Assembly: GCF_000760215.1 (NCBI RefSeq)
Contig: NZ_JNAW01000004.1
Location: forward strand, 186,001 to 250,000
Source of the DNA: Prochlorococcus sp. MIT 0603
GTDB lineage: Bacteria > Cyanobacteriota > Cyanobacteriia > PCC-6307 > Cyanobiaceae
Direction: 5' to 3'
DNA: 64,000 bases
Below, piece by piece: positions 41,500-51,910 of the stretch; within the stretch, counting starts at the first letter, position 1, and every line of letters begins with the position of its first letter. Below the pieces are notes generated by a model, which was not told where the DNA came from, ran no database searches, and saw nothing but the letters and a program-made list of their open reading frames with translations. The position numbers and the translations under genes were made by a program.

Positions 41500-42042
41500 T
41501 TAAGACTCCAATGTAGTGACTGATGAATCAGTAGCTGCCGTATCAGTCTGAGTAGCAGTTTCACCCTCATTCAAATTAGTGAATGAAGATTTAGGAGGGG
41601 CCTTCCCAACTTGAGTAGGTTTTTCTCCTTCAGCCAATGCCAAGAATTTTGTTTTTATTGGCAGCTTGTACTGAGCAAGACGCATTGCCTCTTTAGCAAT
41701 TTCCTCAGTGATTTCTTCACCACCCATTTCAAAAAGTACTCGCCCAGGCTTAACAACTGCAACCCAAAATTCAGGGTTACCTTTACCTGATCCCATACGA
41801 GTTTCGGCAGGTCTCATTGTTACTGGCTTATCAGGGAAAATACGAATCCAAATTTGACCTCCACGTTTGACATAACGAGTCATCGCACGTCGACTGGCTT
41901 CAATTTGCCGAGAGGTAATCCATCCACACTCTTGAGCTTGTAAAGCAAACTGACCAAAGGCAATTTTATTCCCTCTAGTCGCGATGCCTCTCATACGGCC
42001 TCGTTGCTGCTTGCGAAATTTTGTTCGTTTTGGACTAAGCAT
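41500..42042 (-). CDS. rplP: 50S ribosomal protein L16 with extended C-terminus
   Basis: 180 residues. The first 137 or so are a normal L16 ([48 protein letters not shown]). The remainder is a polar Thr, Ser and Glu rich tail absent from most bacteria. Between rpsC and rpmC. Confidence 0.96.
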   Translation of the reverse strand: MLSPKRTKFRKQQRGRMRGIATRGNKIAFGQFALQAQECGWITSRQIEASRRAMTRYVKRGGQIWIRIFPDKPVTMRPAETRMGSGKGNPEFWVAVVKPGRVLFEMGGEEITEEIAKEAMRLAQYKLPIKTKFLALAEGEKPTQVGKAPPKSSFTNLNEGETATQTDTAATDSSVTTLES

Positions 42043-42055
42043 TAGTTACACCTCC

Positions 42056-42787
42056 TTATTTACTATCATTAGATCTATCCTCAAATTGTTGAGGCCTTCG
42101 GGAACCTTTCCTGCGAGGACTGGCCCCAACAGGCAAAGGTTGTTCTTCCTTAGAAAGAACTTCTCCCTTGAAAACCCATACTTTGATGCCGAGAACTCCA
42201 TAAGTTGTATTTGCAGTTTTATTTGCATAATCAATTTCTGCTCTCAAAGTATGAAGAGGAACTCGTCCCTCTCTTGTCCATTCAGATCGAGCAATCTCAG
42301 CTCCATTCAAACGTCCCCCTACTTGAATTTTCAATCCAAGGACCCCTGCTCTCTGAGCGCGTTGCACAGCCATACGAATTGTCCGACGAAAAGCAACCCT
42401 TTTCTCCAATTGTTGAGCTATATATTCAGCTAATAAGTGCGCATCTGCATCCACTCTCTCAATTTCGACAACATTGATACGAACCTGTCTGCTGCGATCA
42501 CCAATTGTCTTCTGAATTCCTGATCTCAATTCTTCAATCCCACTACCTTGACGTCCAACAATTACTCCTGGACGAGCAGTTTTAAGCTCAACTTCTAGCT
42601 GATCGGCTTTGCGCGCAATTAAAACATCACTAATTCCTGCTGCTCCATACTTCTTCTGAATAAAAACTCGAATACGATCATCTTCCTGAAGAAGCAAAGG
42701 GTAAGTTTTACTCGATGCATACCACCGAGAACGATGCTCCTGAGTGATCCCAAGGCGTAAACCATTTGGATGGATTTTATGTCCCAT
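42056..42787 (-). CDS. rpsC: 30S ribosomal protein S3
   Basis: 243 residues with [20 protein letters not shown], a KH-type [11 protein letters not shown] loop and [17 protein letters not shown]-like [12 protein letters not shown]. The C-terminal tail is basic. Overlaps the end of rplV by one base. Confidence 0.97.
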   Translation of the reverse strand: MGHKIHPNGLRLGITQEHRSRWYASSKTYPLLLQEDDRIRVFIQKKYGAAGISDVLIARKADQLEVELKTARPGVIVGRQGSGIEELRSGIQKTIGDRSRQVRINVVEIERVDADAHLLAEYIAQQLEKRVAFRRTIRMAVQRAQRAGVLGLKIQVGGRLNGAEIARSEWTREGRVPLHTLRAEIDYANKTANTTYGVLGIKVWVFKGEVLSKEEQPLPVGASPRRKGSRRPQQFEDRSNDSK

Positions 42788-43161
42788 CAGTCCGAATCCT
42801 CCGAGGTGGTTGTTTCATTAGCAGGAGCCACAGCAATACTGATATGGCAAGTTTGTTTTTTGATAGCGAATGCCCTCCCCTGAGCTCTTGGTCGATAACG
42901 TTTCATAGAGGGACCCATATCAGCTGATGCAGTTTTAATGATGAGAGAAGAAGGATCTAGGCCAAGATTATTCTCTGCATTAGCAACAGCAGACCTAAGA
43001 ACTTTTGTAATAGGTCCGGTTGAACGATAAGGCATAAATTCAAGCATGATCAAAGCATCGCGATAAGTTCTTCCTCGGATTTGATCTAAAACACGGCGAA
43101 CCTTAGATGCAGATCCTCTAATAAAGCGACCATGAGCTTGAGCAAGTGATGAGTCTGACAC
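42787..43161 (-). CDS. rplV: 50S ribosomal protein L22
   Basis: 124 residues with [32 protein letters not shown] and the long-hairpin region [20 protein letters not shown]. Follows rpsS by one base. Confidence 0.96.
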   Translation of the reverse strand: MSDSSLAQAHGRFIRGSASKVRRVLDQIRGRTYRDALIMLEFMPYRSTGPITKVLRSAVANAENNLGLDPSSLIIKTASADMGPSMKRYRPRAQGRAFAIKKQTCHISIAVAPANETTTSEDSD

Positions 43162-43162
43162 T

Positions 43163-43438
43163 TTAACGACCTCCTTTTTTATCTTTCATATGACCTCTAT
43201 AAGTTCTCGTAGGAGCGAATTCCCCTAACTTGTGGCCAACCATTTGCTCTGTAATAAAAACAGGTACATGAGACTTGCCATTATGAACAGCAATAGTATG
43301 ACCAATCATTATTGGCAAAATCGTTGAGGCCCTTGACCAAGTCTTAATGACTGATTTGTCATCATTGCTATTTTGTTTTTCAACCTTTTGAAGAAGGCTG
43401 TCGGCAATAAAAGGGCCTTTTTTAAGTGAACGTCCCAT
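43163..43438 (-). CDS. rpsS: 30S ribosomal protein S19
   Basis: 91 residues with [40 protein letters not shown] and [16 protein letters not shown]. 35 bp after rplB. Confidence 0.97.
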   Translation of the reverse strand: MGRSLKKGPFIADSLLQKVEKQNSNDDKSVIKTWSRASTILPIMIGHTIAVHNGKSHVPVFITEQMVGHKLGEFAPTRTYRGHMKDKKGGR

Positions 43439-43473
43439 GGAGAATTAAGAGAAATACATGACGATGAAGAACA

Positions 43474-44337
43474 TCAAGAATCACGCCCCCCTCGACTCCG
43501 TTTGGAGACTCGACGACGTTTCCTAACAACAAACCTGTTACTAGGTTTATTACGCTTTCGCGTTTTCAATCCTAAAGCAGGTTTCCCCCATGGAGTAACA
43601 GGACCAGCTCGACCCACTGGGGCCCGGCCCTCACCTCCACCATGAGGGTGATCGCAAGGGTTCATAACACTACCCCGAACTTGAGGCCTTCTACCAAGCC
43701 ATCTTTTTCTACCTGCCTTACCTAAACTAGTATTTCGAATCTCTGAATTCCCAACCTCTCCTAGAGTTGCATAACATTCTCGCCGAACGAGCCTTACCTC
43801 TGTAGAAGGAAGTTTCAAAGCTACATATTCACCTTCTTTAGCCATAACCTGAGCGCTAGCTCCAGCAGAGCGAACCATTTGACCACCCCTACCTGGGTAT
43901 AGCTCAACACAATGAACACTGGAGCCTAAAGGTATAGCTGATAACGGCATCGCATTACCAGTTTCAAAGGGTACATTGGAACCAGATAAAACTTTTTGAC
44001 CTACGTGAATCCCCGAAGGGGCAAGAATATAACGTTTTTCACCATCTTCATAAAAGAGCAACGCTAATCGAGCATTGCGATGAGGGTCATAATGAATAGC
44101 TGCGATTTTTGCCGGCACATTATGTTTATTGCGCCGAAAATCAACAAGTCTATATTGTCTTTTATGTCCACCGCCACGATGTCGACAAGTAATAACTCCT
44201 CTGTTATTGCGACCCTTAAGACGATGCTTAGGAACAACCAAAGATCTCTCAGGCTTTCTCTCAGTAACTTCATTGAAGTCAGTTACCACTCGTGTTCGAG
44301 TGCCTGGGGTATAAGGACGGAAAGTACGGATTGCCAT
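43474..44337 (-). CDS. rplB: 50S ribosomal protein L2
   Basis: 287 residues with [19 protein letters not shown], the [15 protein letters not shown] segment and the peptidyl-transferase region [18 protein letters not shown]. Follows rplW by 5 bp. Confidence 0.98.
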   Translation of the reverse strand: MAIRTFRPYTPGTRTRVVTDFNEVTERKPERSLVVPKHRLKGRNNRGVITCRHRGGGHKRQYRLVDFRRNKHNVPAKIAAIHYDPHRNARLALLFYEDGEKRYILAPSGIHVGQKVLSGSNVPFETGNAMPLSAIPLGSSVHCVELYPGRGGQMVRSAGASAQVMAKEGEYVALKLPSTEVRLVRRECYATLGEVGNSEIRNTSLGKAGRKRWLGRRPQVRGSVMNPCDHPHGGGEGRAPVGRAGPVTPWGKPALGLKTRKRNKPSNRFVVRKRRRVSKRSRGGRDS

Positions 44338-44342
44338 TGTTT

Positions 44343-44651
44343 TTAACCTTCAGAATCAGGGAACAACTGAATTGAATTTCCTTCAGCCAACCTTACTATT
44401 GCCTTCTTTACCTGGGCTCTTTTGCCAGAAAAGCGGCCAACTCGTCTACTTCGTCGAGGGGGATTCATGGTGCTAATTCCAATAACTTTGACATCAAATA
44501 GTTTTTCTATTGCCGCCTTAATATCTGGTTTAGCAGCACGATGATCAACTTCAAAGGTGTACTGATTTAAATCCATAGATCTCGTAGCCTTTTCAGTAAT
44601 CAAAGGACGGCGAATGATATCTGGAAGGCGGTCTTTAAACATTTCAGTCAT
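44343..44651 (-). CDS. rplW: 50S ribosomal protein L23
   Basis: 102 residues from the ATG at 44651 ([20 protein letters not shown]); longer starts add unconserved residues inside rpl[13 protein letters not shown]-type segment and [17 protein letters not shown] are seen. The start overlaps the rplD stop by 8 bp. Docking site for trigger factor and SRP at the tunnel exit. Confidence 0.94.
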   Translation of the reverse strand: MTEMFKDRLPDIIRRPLITEKATRSMDLNQYTFEVDHRAAKPDIKAAIEKLFDVKVIGISTMNPPRRSRRVGRFSGKRAQVKKAIVRLAEGNSIQLFPDSEG

Positions 44652-45279
44652 TTCCATATACCTCCTGGATTTTTGACAAAGCATCTTCCCCAATAATCAG
44701 AGAAGTAGCATTCAACAAATCAAATACATTGAGATGATCTGCACCTATAAGCTTTACTTTATCCAAGTTCCGAACAGACTTTCTAATAATCTCTGATGGT
44801 TCAGAAAGGATAATAAGAACTTTGGAATTAGCCGCTAAACCTAAACGACTAAGGAAGTCTTGGATTTCTTTAGTTTTAGGTGCTTTGATTTTTGATCCAA
44901 AATCTTTTACAGCAATTACATCCTCAAATCTGGACATTAATGCTGTTCTCAATGCCAAACGTCTCTCCTTCCGATTCATACCAAGCTTGTATTGCCTTGG
45001 CTTAGGCCCAAAAATGATCCCACCGCCTGGACGAAGAGGTGTACGTATAGAACCTTGCCTAGCTCTTCCTGTGCCCTTTTGCTTGTATGGTTTACGCCCT
45101 CCTCCTCTGACCTCAGCCCTAGTCAAAGTACTTGCTGTTCCTTGGCGAGAATGTGCTTGCTGACGTAATACAGCTCTATGCATTAAGTCAACGGCGACAA
45201 CTTCTTTAGCGACGTTCAAGTCAAGATTTGCCTTGCCAGTTTCTTTGCCCTGCCAATCAAAGACAATACAGTTTGCCAT
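44644..45279 (-). CDS. rplD: 50S ribosomal protein L4
   Basis: 211 residues with the loop [40 protein letters not shown] and KVLIILSEP. Lines the exit tunnel. Follows rplC by one base. Confidence 0.97.
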   Translation of the reverse strand: MANCIVFDWQGKETGKANLDLNVAKEVVAVDLMHRAVLRQQAHSRQGTASTLTRAEVRGGGRKPYKQKGTGRARQGSIRTPLRPGGGIIFGPKPRQYKLGMNRKERRLALRTALMSRFEDVIAVKDFGSKIKAPKTKEIQDFLSRLGLAANSKVLIILSEPSEIIRKSVRNLDKVKLIGADHLNVFDLLNATSLIIGEDALSKIQEVYGND

Positions 45280-45280
45280 T

Positions 45281-45937
45281 TTAATTACCTCCTTCTATTG
45301 AAATCAAACCAACCCGATTTGCAGGTCGAATATTGACTAATGAACCAGGTTTACCAGGTAAAGATCCCTTTATAACTAATAGGTTGTGATCAGTATCTAT
45401 CTTCATAATGATTAATCCCCTAGTAGTAATCTTTTTACCTCCATAGCGTCCTGCCATTCTTTTACCTGGATAAATTCTACCTGGAGTAGTACCTGCTCCT
45501 GTAGATCCAGGTTCACGATGATTTTTAGAGCCATGACTCATTGGTCCTCGGCTAAAACCATGCCTCTTTTGATAGCCAGAGAAACCGCGGCCCATGCTGG
45601 TCCCACTAACATCTACCTTCTGACCCGTCTTAAAGTTTTCAACTGTTATTTGAGCTCCCAATTCATATTCATCTAAATTATCCACACGATATTCACTCAT
45701 ATATCTAAGAAGTTCTTTACCTGACTTAGAAAGATGACCTTTAAAAGGTTTATTAATCAACTTATCTCGCACAGCACCAAAAGCTATCTGAACAGCAGAA
45801 TAACCATCAGTTGCTGCGCTTTTAATTTGTGTAATACGACATGGTCCAGCCTGTACCAATGTGACAGGTACAGACCTTCCAGAATCGTCAAAAAACTGGG
45901 ACATGCCCAACTTCTTACCTAAAATGCCAATAGACAT
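45281..45937 (-). CDS. rplC: 50S ribosomal protein L3
   Basis: 218 residues with [40 protein letters not shown] and [15 protein letters not shown]. First gene of the leftward S10-spc-alpha cluster. Its leader is the 390-bp structured gap towards ndhN. Confidence 0.97.
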   Translation of the reverse strand: MSIGILGKKLGMSQFFDDSGRSVPVTLVQAGPCRITQIKSAATDGYSAVQIAFGAVRDKLINKPFKGHLSKSGKELLRYMSEYRVDNLDEYELGAQITVENFKTGQKVDVSGTSMGRGFSGYQKRHGFSRGPMSHGSKNHREPGSTGAGTTPGRIYPGKRMAGRYGGKKITTRGLIIMKIDTDHNLLVIKGSLPGKPGSLVNIRPANRVGLISIEGGN

Positions 45938-46329
45938 AAAAATGCAGTAGGGCTAGCTTGGTAAATCCTCTAACGAGAAATTTAGAATTAGGTATTTGCT
46001 GATTGGTAACCCCTCAATTAACCAAAAAATCCAAACCTAAAAATTAGGAAGTGAAAATAATTCTTCGGATAGGGCTAGCAAAAATCAGCTGGCTGAGACT
46101 TAGTCGAACATTAAGAAAAGTTCGATCAGTTTCTCCACAGAAAAAAGCAAAAGCCTGTCTCTGCTTACCAAGAATCAAACGCAATCGCTTGAAGTGCGGC
46201 GTTTTCTAGAGGCCCGGCTAGCATTCGGGCATTGATAAACACTGCAATTTAATAGAATACACTAAAGCGCTCCTTAAAAGTTCCTCTTTTTGCTGCCAGA
46301 CTATATAAAGAAAGTGATTTAATTTGAAA
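45938..46329. promoter_or_regulatory. Divergent control region between rplC and ndhN
   Basis: A 392-bp gap that must promote the ribosomal cluster leftward and ndhN rightward. It holds three copies of ggctagc (45951-45957, 46073-46079, 46216-46222), a hairpin with arms tcgaac/gttcga around 46103-46124, and further stem-loops listed separately. No operator could be named. Confidence 0.4.
46141..46235 (-). ncRNA. Candidate small RNA or S10-operon leader/attenuator
   Basis: Read leftward, this stretch has a gcccg/cgggc stem (46226-46230 with 46212-46216), a longer stem built on aacgc/gcgtt with an inner cgc/gcg, then aagca/tgctt ending in a run of six T residues at 46146-46141. That is stems followed by a terminator-like end, either a free RNA of about 90 nt or an attenuator for rplC. 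An AT-rich box (tattaaat) lies a short way upstream. It matches no RNA family that I recognise. Confidence 0.3.
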
Positions 46330-46788
46330 ATGCCTCTATTACTATCTGGTAAGAAATTTCGCAATGATCTTGAGGCTGAAGGTTGTCTTGCAATAAATGC
46401 ACCATTAGAGGGTGGTTCCGAAACCAGACTATTAAGACGCCTTAAAGCTTCTGGATATAGGACTCAAATCATGTCTGTTAGAGGATTTGGCGACCCAGAA
46501 GTATTTCTATTAAACCTTCATGGGATTCGACCGCCTCATTTGGGTCATCAAAATATAGGCAGAAATGGAGCCGTAGGAGAAGTGCAACAAGTCATACCTC
46601 AAGTTAATGAATTACTTGCAGAAAACAAAAATGTGGTTTTGTGGTTACTCGAAGGGCAAGTCTTATCACGCTCCGAATTGCTCTCTCTATGTAATGTATG
46701 TGAAAACGAACCAAGGCTGAAAATAGTTGTCGAAATGGGTGGTTCCCGAGCACTTAAATGGCAATCCATGAGAAGCTTCCTCCAATAA
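46330..46788 (+). CDS. ndhN: NAD(P)H-quinone oxidoreductase subunit N
   Basis: 152 residues starting [20 protein letters not shown], followed by [20 protein letters not shown] and [14 protein letters not shown], which mark NdhN of the cyanobacterial NDH-1 complex. It belongs to the peripheral arm used in cyclic electron flow and respiration. A start two codons upstream is possible. Overlaps ldpA by 31 bp. Confidence 0.93.
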   Translation: MPLLLSGKKFRNDLEAEGCLAINAPLEGGSETRLLRRLKASGYRTQIMSVRGFGDPEVFLLNLHGIRPPHLGHQNIGRNGAVGEVQQVIPQVNELLAENKNVVLWLLEGQVLSRSELLSLCNVCENEPRLKIVVEMGGSRALKWQSMRSFLQ

Positions 46789-47834
46789 AATGCGTTAAAA
46801 GTCTTTTGGATCAAGTGAATTGTTCCAATGAAATTGCCTTACACAGAGGTACTTGGGTAAAGCTAATTTGTGGTGCCAGTAATGAAGATCTACCTTCTAT
46901 TACTGATTTATGTGCTATTTACGCAGCAGCAGGGGTCCACTGTGTAGATGTATCCGCTGATATAGCCGTTGCCACTGCTGCAAGAGAAGGACTTCAATGG
47001 GCTGCCTCTAATCTAGGGAAAAATCCTTGGTTAATGATTTCCGTAAGCGATGGAAAAGATATTCATTTTAGAAAAGCTTATTTTGATCCCAAAAAATGCC
47101 CAGAAAAATGTTCTAAGCCCTGTTTAAAAGTTTGCCCTGCTGATGCAATTAGTGAAAATATGGGTGTTCTTAAAAATCGATGTTATGGATGTGGTCGTTG
47201 CTTACCAGTATGTCCACTAGAAATAATCAAGGAAGAGAATAATTTCCTGAAAATTGAAGATTTTGGAATAGTTATTCAGCAAATCAAACCAGATGCAATT
47301 GAAATTCATACTGCTCCTGGTCGAATACAGGAATTTACAAATTCTGTAAGAGAAATAGTTGATTCTAAAGTTGAGTTAAAAAGAATTGCTATTAGTTGTG
47401 GACTGGAAGGTCATGGAATCACTAAAGATGAATTATCAAAAGAACTCTGGTCTCGCTATCAATGTTTACGTCATTACAAGCAAAAACTTATTTGGCAACT
47501 GGATGGTCGACCAATGAGTGGAGATTTAGGATTGGGGACTGCAAAAGCAGCAGTATTGCTATTAGAAAAAATGCAATCGATCGTTCCACCTGGTCCTCTT
47601 CAGCTTGCTGGCGGAACGAATGAAAAAACTATTCATTACTTAACAAAAAATCACTGCGTAGCAGGAGTTGCATTTGGTGGAATGGCTAGAAAATTAATAC
47701 AACCTTTCTTAATAGAAGCAAAAAAGCAAAATAAAAAACTAATCGACAATCCAAAAGAATTCCATAGAGCCCTCAAACTGGCGAGATTCCTTATCCAACC
47801 ATGGTTGGATAAGGAATCTCAGGTAAGTGATTAA
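46758..47834 (+). CDS. ldpA: LdpA-type iron-sulfur protein (light-dependent period)
   Basis: 358 residues. Two 4Fe-4S patterns appear: the [18 protein letters not shown] run near residue 113 and [15 protein letters not shown] near 136. The rest ([29 protein letters not shown]) matches LdpA, which in Synechococcus elongatus senses redox and tunes the circadian period. It starts inside ndhN, so they are probably co-translated. A perfect 38-bp palindrome lies within the last 20 codons. Confidence 0.85.
   Translation: MAIHEKLPPIKCVKSLLDQVNCSNEIALHRGTWVKLICGASNEDLPSITDLCAIYAAAGVHCVDVSADIAVATAAREGLQWAASNLGKNPWLMISVSDGKDIHFRKAYFDPKKCPEKCSKPCLKVCPADAISENMGVLKNRCYGCGRCLPVCPLEIIKEENNFLKIEDFGIVIQQIKPDAIEIHTAPGRIQEFTNSVREIVDSKVELKRIAISCGLEGHGITKDELSKELWSRYQCLRHYKQKLIWQLDGRPMSGDLGLGTAKAAVLLLEKMQSIVPPGPLQLAGGTNEKTIHYLTKNHCVAGVAFGGMARKLIQPFLIEAKKQNKKLIDNPKEFHRALKLARFLIQPWLDKESQVSD
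47783..47820. repeat. Perfect 38-bp palindrome in the ldpA 3' end
   Basis: Arms of 18 bases (47783-47800 and 47803-47820) around the central at. It codes for [11 protein letters not shown] in LdpA, ends 14 bases before the stop codon and is not followed by a T run. Confidence 0.9.
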
Positions 47835-47981
47835 CACATTAAAGAGCCTCAAAACTGCTTAAAAAGATTGATCTGAACAATGTGAATCACAATCCTTGAA
47901 GTCGTGAGATGAACTTCGTTAGTCCACAATGTGCAATTATTTTGTATAAGTAAAGAGTCCTTTCTAAGGACGCAACCTCAA

Positions 47982-48053
47982 TGGGGCGTCGCCAAGCGGT
48001 AAGGCACCGGGTTTTGGTCTCGGCATTCCTAGGTTCGAATCCTAGCGCCCCAG
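47982..48053 (+). tRNA. trnQ: tRNA-Gln(UUG)
   Basis: Acceptor tggggcg pairs with cgcccca, discriminator G, no encoded CCA. The D-arm is gccaagcggtaaggc, the anticodon loop contains ttttggt with anticodon TTG, and the T-arm is ctaggttcgaatcctag. Confidence 0.97.
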
Positions 48054-48068
48054 TTTTAAAATCATTTC

Positions 48069-48839
48069 GTGAAAACAAAGCCAATTATAGTTTTCGACTT
48101 TGATGGAGTCATCATTGACGGTATTGTTGAATACTGGAGCAGCTCTAGACAAGCTTGTTTAGATTTAATAAAAAAAGAGCCTAATACTAAAGACTTACCT
48201 ATAGAAGTACCTGATGCTTTTAAACAACTACGGCCTTGGGTAAAAGATGGTTGGGAAATGGTTCTTTTAGCAGCAGAGTTGATAAGAACAGGGATTGATC
48301 TCAATAATCCAATAAAATTTGCAGCTGCATATGAGGAGAATTGTCAAAAAGCTCTCCAAAGCTGGGGATGGGAACAAGAGCAATTGCAACTCGCACTAGA
48401 TAATGTCCGACATCGAGCTATTAGTACTAACAGAGCAGAGTGGTTAAAGAGTCACAAACCATTTTCAGGAGTAGTGGAAAGACTTAATCGATTCAAGTAC
48501 GAGAACACAGATTGGGCAGTATTAACTACTAAAAGTGCTGAATTTACATCCGAGTTACTAACCAGTTTAAATCTTTATCCCACATTTTTATATGGTCACG
48601 AATCAGGCAAAAAAGCTGACATATTACTGAAAATTTCTAAAAATCGTTTAATTAAAGGATTTATAGAAGATCGCAAAGCTACTCTGCAGACAGTATTAAA
48701 TACACCTGGATTAAGCACAATCCCCTGTTATCTTGCGAGCTGGGGTTATCTCAAGCCTAACGATCACAAAAATATTCCCTTAGGAATTCGTTTATTAAAA
48801 CCAGAAGATTTAATGTCCCCATTAGCAGAATGGCCTTGA
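48069..48839 (+). CDS. HAD-superfamily hydrolase
   Basis: 256 residues from a GTG start. The nucleophile motif is VFDFDGVIIDG, motif II is AVLTTKSAEF, and motif IV is GFIEDRKATLQ with the acidic pair. The cap is helical. The substrate, probably a phosphomonoester, cannot be read from the sequence. Begins 15 bp after tRNA-Gln. Confidence 0.85.
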   Translation: MKTKPIIVFDFDGVIIDGIVEYWSSSRQACLDLIKKEPNTKDLPIEVPDAFKQLRPWVKDGWEMVLLAAELIRTGIDLNNPIKFAAAYEENCQKALQSWGWEQEQLQLALDNVRHRAISTNRAEWLKSHKPFSGVVERLNRFKYENTDWAVLTTKSAEFTSELLTSLNLYPTFLYGHESGKKADILLKISKNRLIKGFIEDRKATLQTVLNTPGLSTIPCYLASWGYLKPNDHKNIPLGIRLLKPEDLMSPLAEWP

Positions 48840-48847
48840 CTCCTTGG

Positions 48848-48861
48848 CGTACGTGTGTACT
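48848..48861 (+). promoter_or_regulatory. LexA-type SOS box upstream of recA
   Basis: cgtacgtgtgtact fits the cyanobacterial LexA consensus as I remember it (RGTAC-N3-D-GTWC-B) except for the first base. The half-sites GTAC...GTAC are separated by four bases. It lies about 85 bp before the recA ATG. Confidence 0.6.
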
Positions 48862-48945
48862 AATAGCAAAAGAAGTGCCTGCTCTTGATTTTTAATCCAT
48901 TCGAACTTGCAGCAACTTTCCCTTTAACTCACACAAATAATCAAA

Positions 48946-50085
48946 ATGTCAGTCGAAATCAAGCCAGGTCAATCATTAGCTTCATCCAATAATCCAAATA
49001 AGACACAATCTGGAGAACGAGAGAAAGCACTCAGCCTTGTACTAGGACAAATAGAAAGGAATTTTGGTAAGGGCTCAATCATGCGACTGGGAGATGCCTC
49101 CAAAATGCGCGTGGAAACAATCTCAACGGGAGCACTAACCCTTGACCTTGCACTAGGCGGAGGTTACCCAAAGGGAAGAGTCGTAGAAGTATATGGGCCA
49201 GAAAGCTCAGGCAAAACAACACTCACATTGCACGCAATCGCAGAAGTACAGAAACGTGGCGGAGTGGCAGCCTTCGTAGACGCAGAGCATGCACTAGATC
49301 CTGTTTATGCTGCCTCTCTAGGTGTTGACATTGAGAATCTCCTTGTATCACAACCAGATACAGGAGAGATGGCTTTGGAAATTGTAGATCAACTAATTCG
49401 ATCCTCAGCTGTCGATCTTGTTGTTGTTGACTCTGTTGCCGCACTGACTCCTCGATCAGAAATCGAAGGGGAAATGGGAGATCATGCAGTAGGCAGCCAA
49501 GCGAGATTAATGAGTCAAGCAATGCGAAAGATTACTGGTAATATTGGAAAATCAGGATGCACAGTAATCTTTCTAAATCAATTACGTCTTAAGATAGGTG
49601 TGACATACGGCAATCCCGAGACAACTACAGGTGGAAATGCTCTTAAGTTTTATGCCTCAGTTCGCCTCGACATACGTAGAATTCAAACCCTTAAACGGGG
49701 GACAGAGGAGTATGGAATACGTGCAAAAGTAAAAGTTGCAAAGAACAAGATTGCGCCTCCATTTCGAATTGCAGAATTTGATATTCTTTTTGGAAAGGGA
49801 ATCAGCACATTAGGATGTCTGCTTGATATGGCAGAAGAAACAAATATTGTCACTCGCAAAGGCGCTTGGTATAGCTATGAAGGAGATAACATTGGTCAAG
49901 GCCGAGACAATACAATTATTTGGCTTGAAGAAAATGCAGAAGCAAAAGATAAAATAGAAAGATTAGTCCGCCAAAAGCTAACTGAAGGGTCTGAGGTTAG
50001 CGCTAATTCAATGCGACCTTTAGCAACAGCAGCCCGTGCAACAAGCACAACCCCTGTAATGAGAAAAGCGTCTAATGCTGCTTAA
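48946..50085 (+). CDS. recA: Recombinase RecA
   Basis: 379 residues. Walker [16 protein letters not shown], Walker [11 protein letters not shown], loop L1 [14 protein letters not shown] and loop L2 [17 protein letters not shown] are present. N- and C-terminal tails are Ser/Thr and Ala rich. Drives strand exchange and LexA self-cleavage. A LexA-type box lies upstream, so SOS control is likely. Confidence 0.98.
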   Translation: MSVEIKPGQSLASSNNPNKTQSGEREKALSLVLGQIERNFGKGSIMRLGDASKMRVETISTGALTLDLALGGGYPKGRVVEVYGPESSGKTTLTLHAIAEVQKRGGVAAFVDAEHALDPVYAASLGVDIENLLVSQPDTGEMALEIVDQLIRSSAVDLVVVDSVAALTPRSEIEGEMGDHAVGSQARLMSQAMRKITGNIGKSGCTVIFLNQLRLKIGVTYGNPETTTGGNALKFYASVRLDIRRIQTLKRGTEEYGIRAKVKVAKNKIAPPFRIAEFDILFGKGISTLGCLLDMAEETNIVTRKGAWYSYEGDNIGQGRDNTIIWLEENAEAKDKIERLVRQKLTEGSEVSANSMRPLATAARATSTTPVMRKASNAA

Positions 50086-50095
50086 TCAAAATTCA

Positions 50096-50347
50096 TCAAC
50101 GCAAGTCGGCAGGAATCCACCACCCTGCAGCAGGTCCTAGAATACGAACAACTACCCATACCAAAACCAAGATACCTATTCCAACCCACCCTCCTTTAAT
50201 AGTGAGGTCAATAAACTGTTCCCTTTGCCTCTGGGTAATTGGTAGCCATTCAATAATTCGAGAAGATTCCTCTTCTTTACTCTTCTTTATTGTCTTAACT
50301 TTACGTGGTCCAAGATTCTCTTGGGCTCGACGACGAGCTTCTCCCAT
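50096..50347 (-). CDS. DUF2839 small membrane protein
   Basis: 83 residues starting MGEARRRAQENLGPRKVKT, then a basic linker and two-turn hydrophobic stretch GGWVGIGILVLVWVVVRIL. This is the cyanobacterial DUF2839 pattern; function unknown. Convergent with recA, 10 bp apart. Confidence 0.8.
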   Translation of the reverse strand: MGEARRRAQENLGPRKVKTIKKSKEEESSRIIEWLPITQRQREQFIDLTIKGGWVGIGILVLVWVVVRILGPAAGWWIPADLR

Positions 50348-50397
50348 ATTGATCTCTTAAAGCTAAGAACTAGTCTAGGAAATCACAGGTAAAAAAC

Positions 50398-51828
50398 TCA
50401 ATCTGGTAAAAGATGATTTACAGGGATCCATGGTTCTAGGGCATAGAAAACTTTATTTCCCCAAGACCTGGAACGCAAACGTCCATCCAAAATCGCAATT
50501 CTTCCGTTGTTTTGCCGAATAGGGAGAACCAAGACGGGCAAGAGCCTTAATAAGTCGGGTAAAAGTAAATCTCTAAACCAATCCAGACCTTGTTTCTTAT
50601 ATGATTCAACTCTGGCAGCAGTTAGAGGGGATTCCAAACTACTAATTGGCAATAAGGCAATGATCAACTGTTCTGGTGGGGGAAGCTTATCAGCAAAGGC
50701 AAGCCACCATTCTGAATTACAACAAATCACACCATTAGATGAAGGATTAGCAGATTGAAGACTGACTCTTTTACCAAATTCGGCAGCCAGCTGAGAAGTT
50801 AATTGCCTCAGCAATTGATTATCATCTAATAAAAGAACTGTTAATCCTTGCCTACCCAAAACCAGACGCCTACATTGATCCAATAGATGCTCCCCAAAAC
50901 ATTCAGCATTAGGCAAAGGTTGTCTAAAAGGAACAAATAATTTTACTGGTTCTTGATGAATGGGGCCTCCTAATTTGACATTGACATCAAGGATCTCTTT
51001 AAAAGATTCAAATTCTGCATGGAGTGCTCCATTAAGCATAATAAATGAATTATCAATAAAAAGTTGGCGAAGAGTTTGCAATGGTTCCAGGGGTTGCAAG
51101 TGCCAAGTCCAATCAAGAAGTTTATGGTCAAGTTCAGCCCAACTAGCCCATCCTTGAGATGTGGCATCCAAAACAGCACTCCATAATTCAGGAGGCTGTG
51201 GAAATATTCCTAATAAATCTCTTAATTCAAGAATGTCTTTAATATCAACTCTTATAAGTGCATTAGGTCGAATAGCCTCTGAAAAGAATTTCAGACTTAA
51301 GCGATCATGTAAATTAATTAGTGAAGATGAAGCGGAAGGATATGCCCTACTTAAAGAGGTCCAATCAGAAGAATTAACTTTAATAGACATCGCTTCTCTT
51401 AAACGAGAACTAAAGCGTTCTGCTTCAAGAATTATCAATTGTTTTGAACGAAAAAAACCATGGCGATATGCACTAATCCAATCCAGATAATCAAGAACCC
51501 AAACTTTGTCATCGATAGGGGGCTCTTTCCCTTCCCAAACAGGAAGATTCAAGCCCACTGTTCTTAATCTTGGGATTTCAACTTCAAATAATCTGCGTCT
51601 TTGAGTTGGTGTCACTACTAAAACAGCACCACAGCTTTTTAAAGCAAGCGGAATCAGAACACCAAGCCAATAATCATACTGATTAGCTATTTCAAACTGA
51701 AATATTGATTTATCTCTTCGGCGCAAGCTACGTGCCATAAGCCTGCTCAGAGTTAAATTGTGTGGCCATAGTAAAGAATCTGTCTTTAAAAGATTCTTCA
51801 AATAATTATGAGCATATACCTCAATCAT
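50398..51828 (-). CDS. Unidentified conserved protein, possibly degenerate helicase
   Basis: 476 residues. I see no intact Walker A. The segments VVTPTQRRRLFEVEIPRL, KVWVLDYLDWIS and QLIILEAERFSSRLREA are arranged like superfamily-2 helicase motifs with the acidic box altered, and the C-terminal half has LTVLLLDDNQLLRQLTSQL. I recall related cyanobacterial genes annotated as helicase-like, but an active helicase is not supported here. It is divergent from tyrA, 82 bp apart. Confidence 0.5.
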   Translation of the reverse strand: MIEVYAHNYLKNLLKTDSLLWPHNLTLSRLMARSLRRRDKSIFQFEIANQYDYWLGVLIPLALKSCGAVLVVTPTQRRRLFEVEIPRLRTVGLNLPVWEGKEPPIDDKVWVLDYLDWISAYRHGFFRSKQLIILEAERFSSRLREAMSIKVNSSDWTSLSRAYPSASSSLINLHDRLSLKFFSEAIRPNALIRVDIKDILELRDLLGIFPQPPELWSAVLDATSQGWASWAELDHKLLDWTWHLQPLEPLQTLRQLFIDNSFIMLNGALHAEFESFKEILDVNVKLGGPIHQEPVKLFVPFRQPLPNAECFGEHLLDQCRRLVLGRQGLTVLLLDDNQLLRQLTSQLAAEFGKRVSLQSANPSSNGVICCNSEWWLAFADKLPPPEQLIIALLPISSLESPLTAARVESYKKQGLDWFRDLLLPDLLRLLPVLVLPIRQNNGRIAILDGRLRSRSWGNKVFYALEPWIPVNHLLPD

Positions 51829-51910
51829 GTGCTGATATTAACTGATCAAGAAAAATTCAGTCCTATATTGAGAAGGATATGCAAACGATGAAGGAGGACT
51901 AAGAAAATTA

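Noticed and set aside
46068-46235. tmRNA, 6S RNA or RNase P RNA in the rplC-ndhN gap
   Set aside because: I saw no tag reading frame, no tRNA-like end and none of the conserved blocks of those RNAs; kept only as an unnamed candidate.
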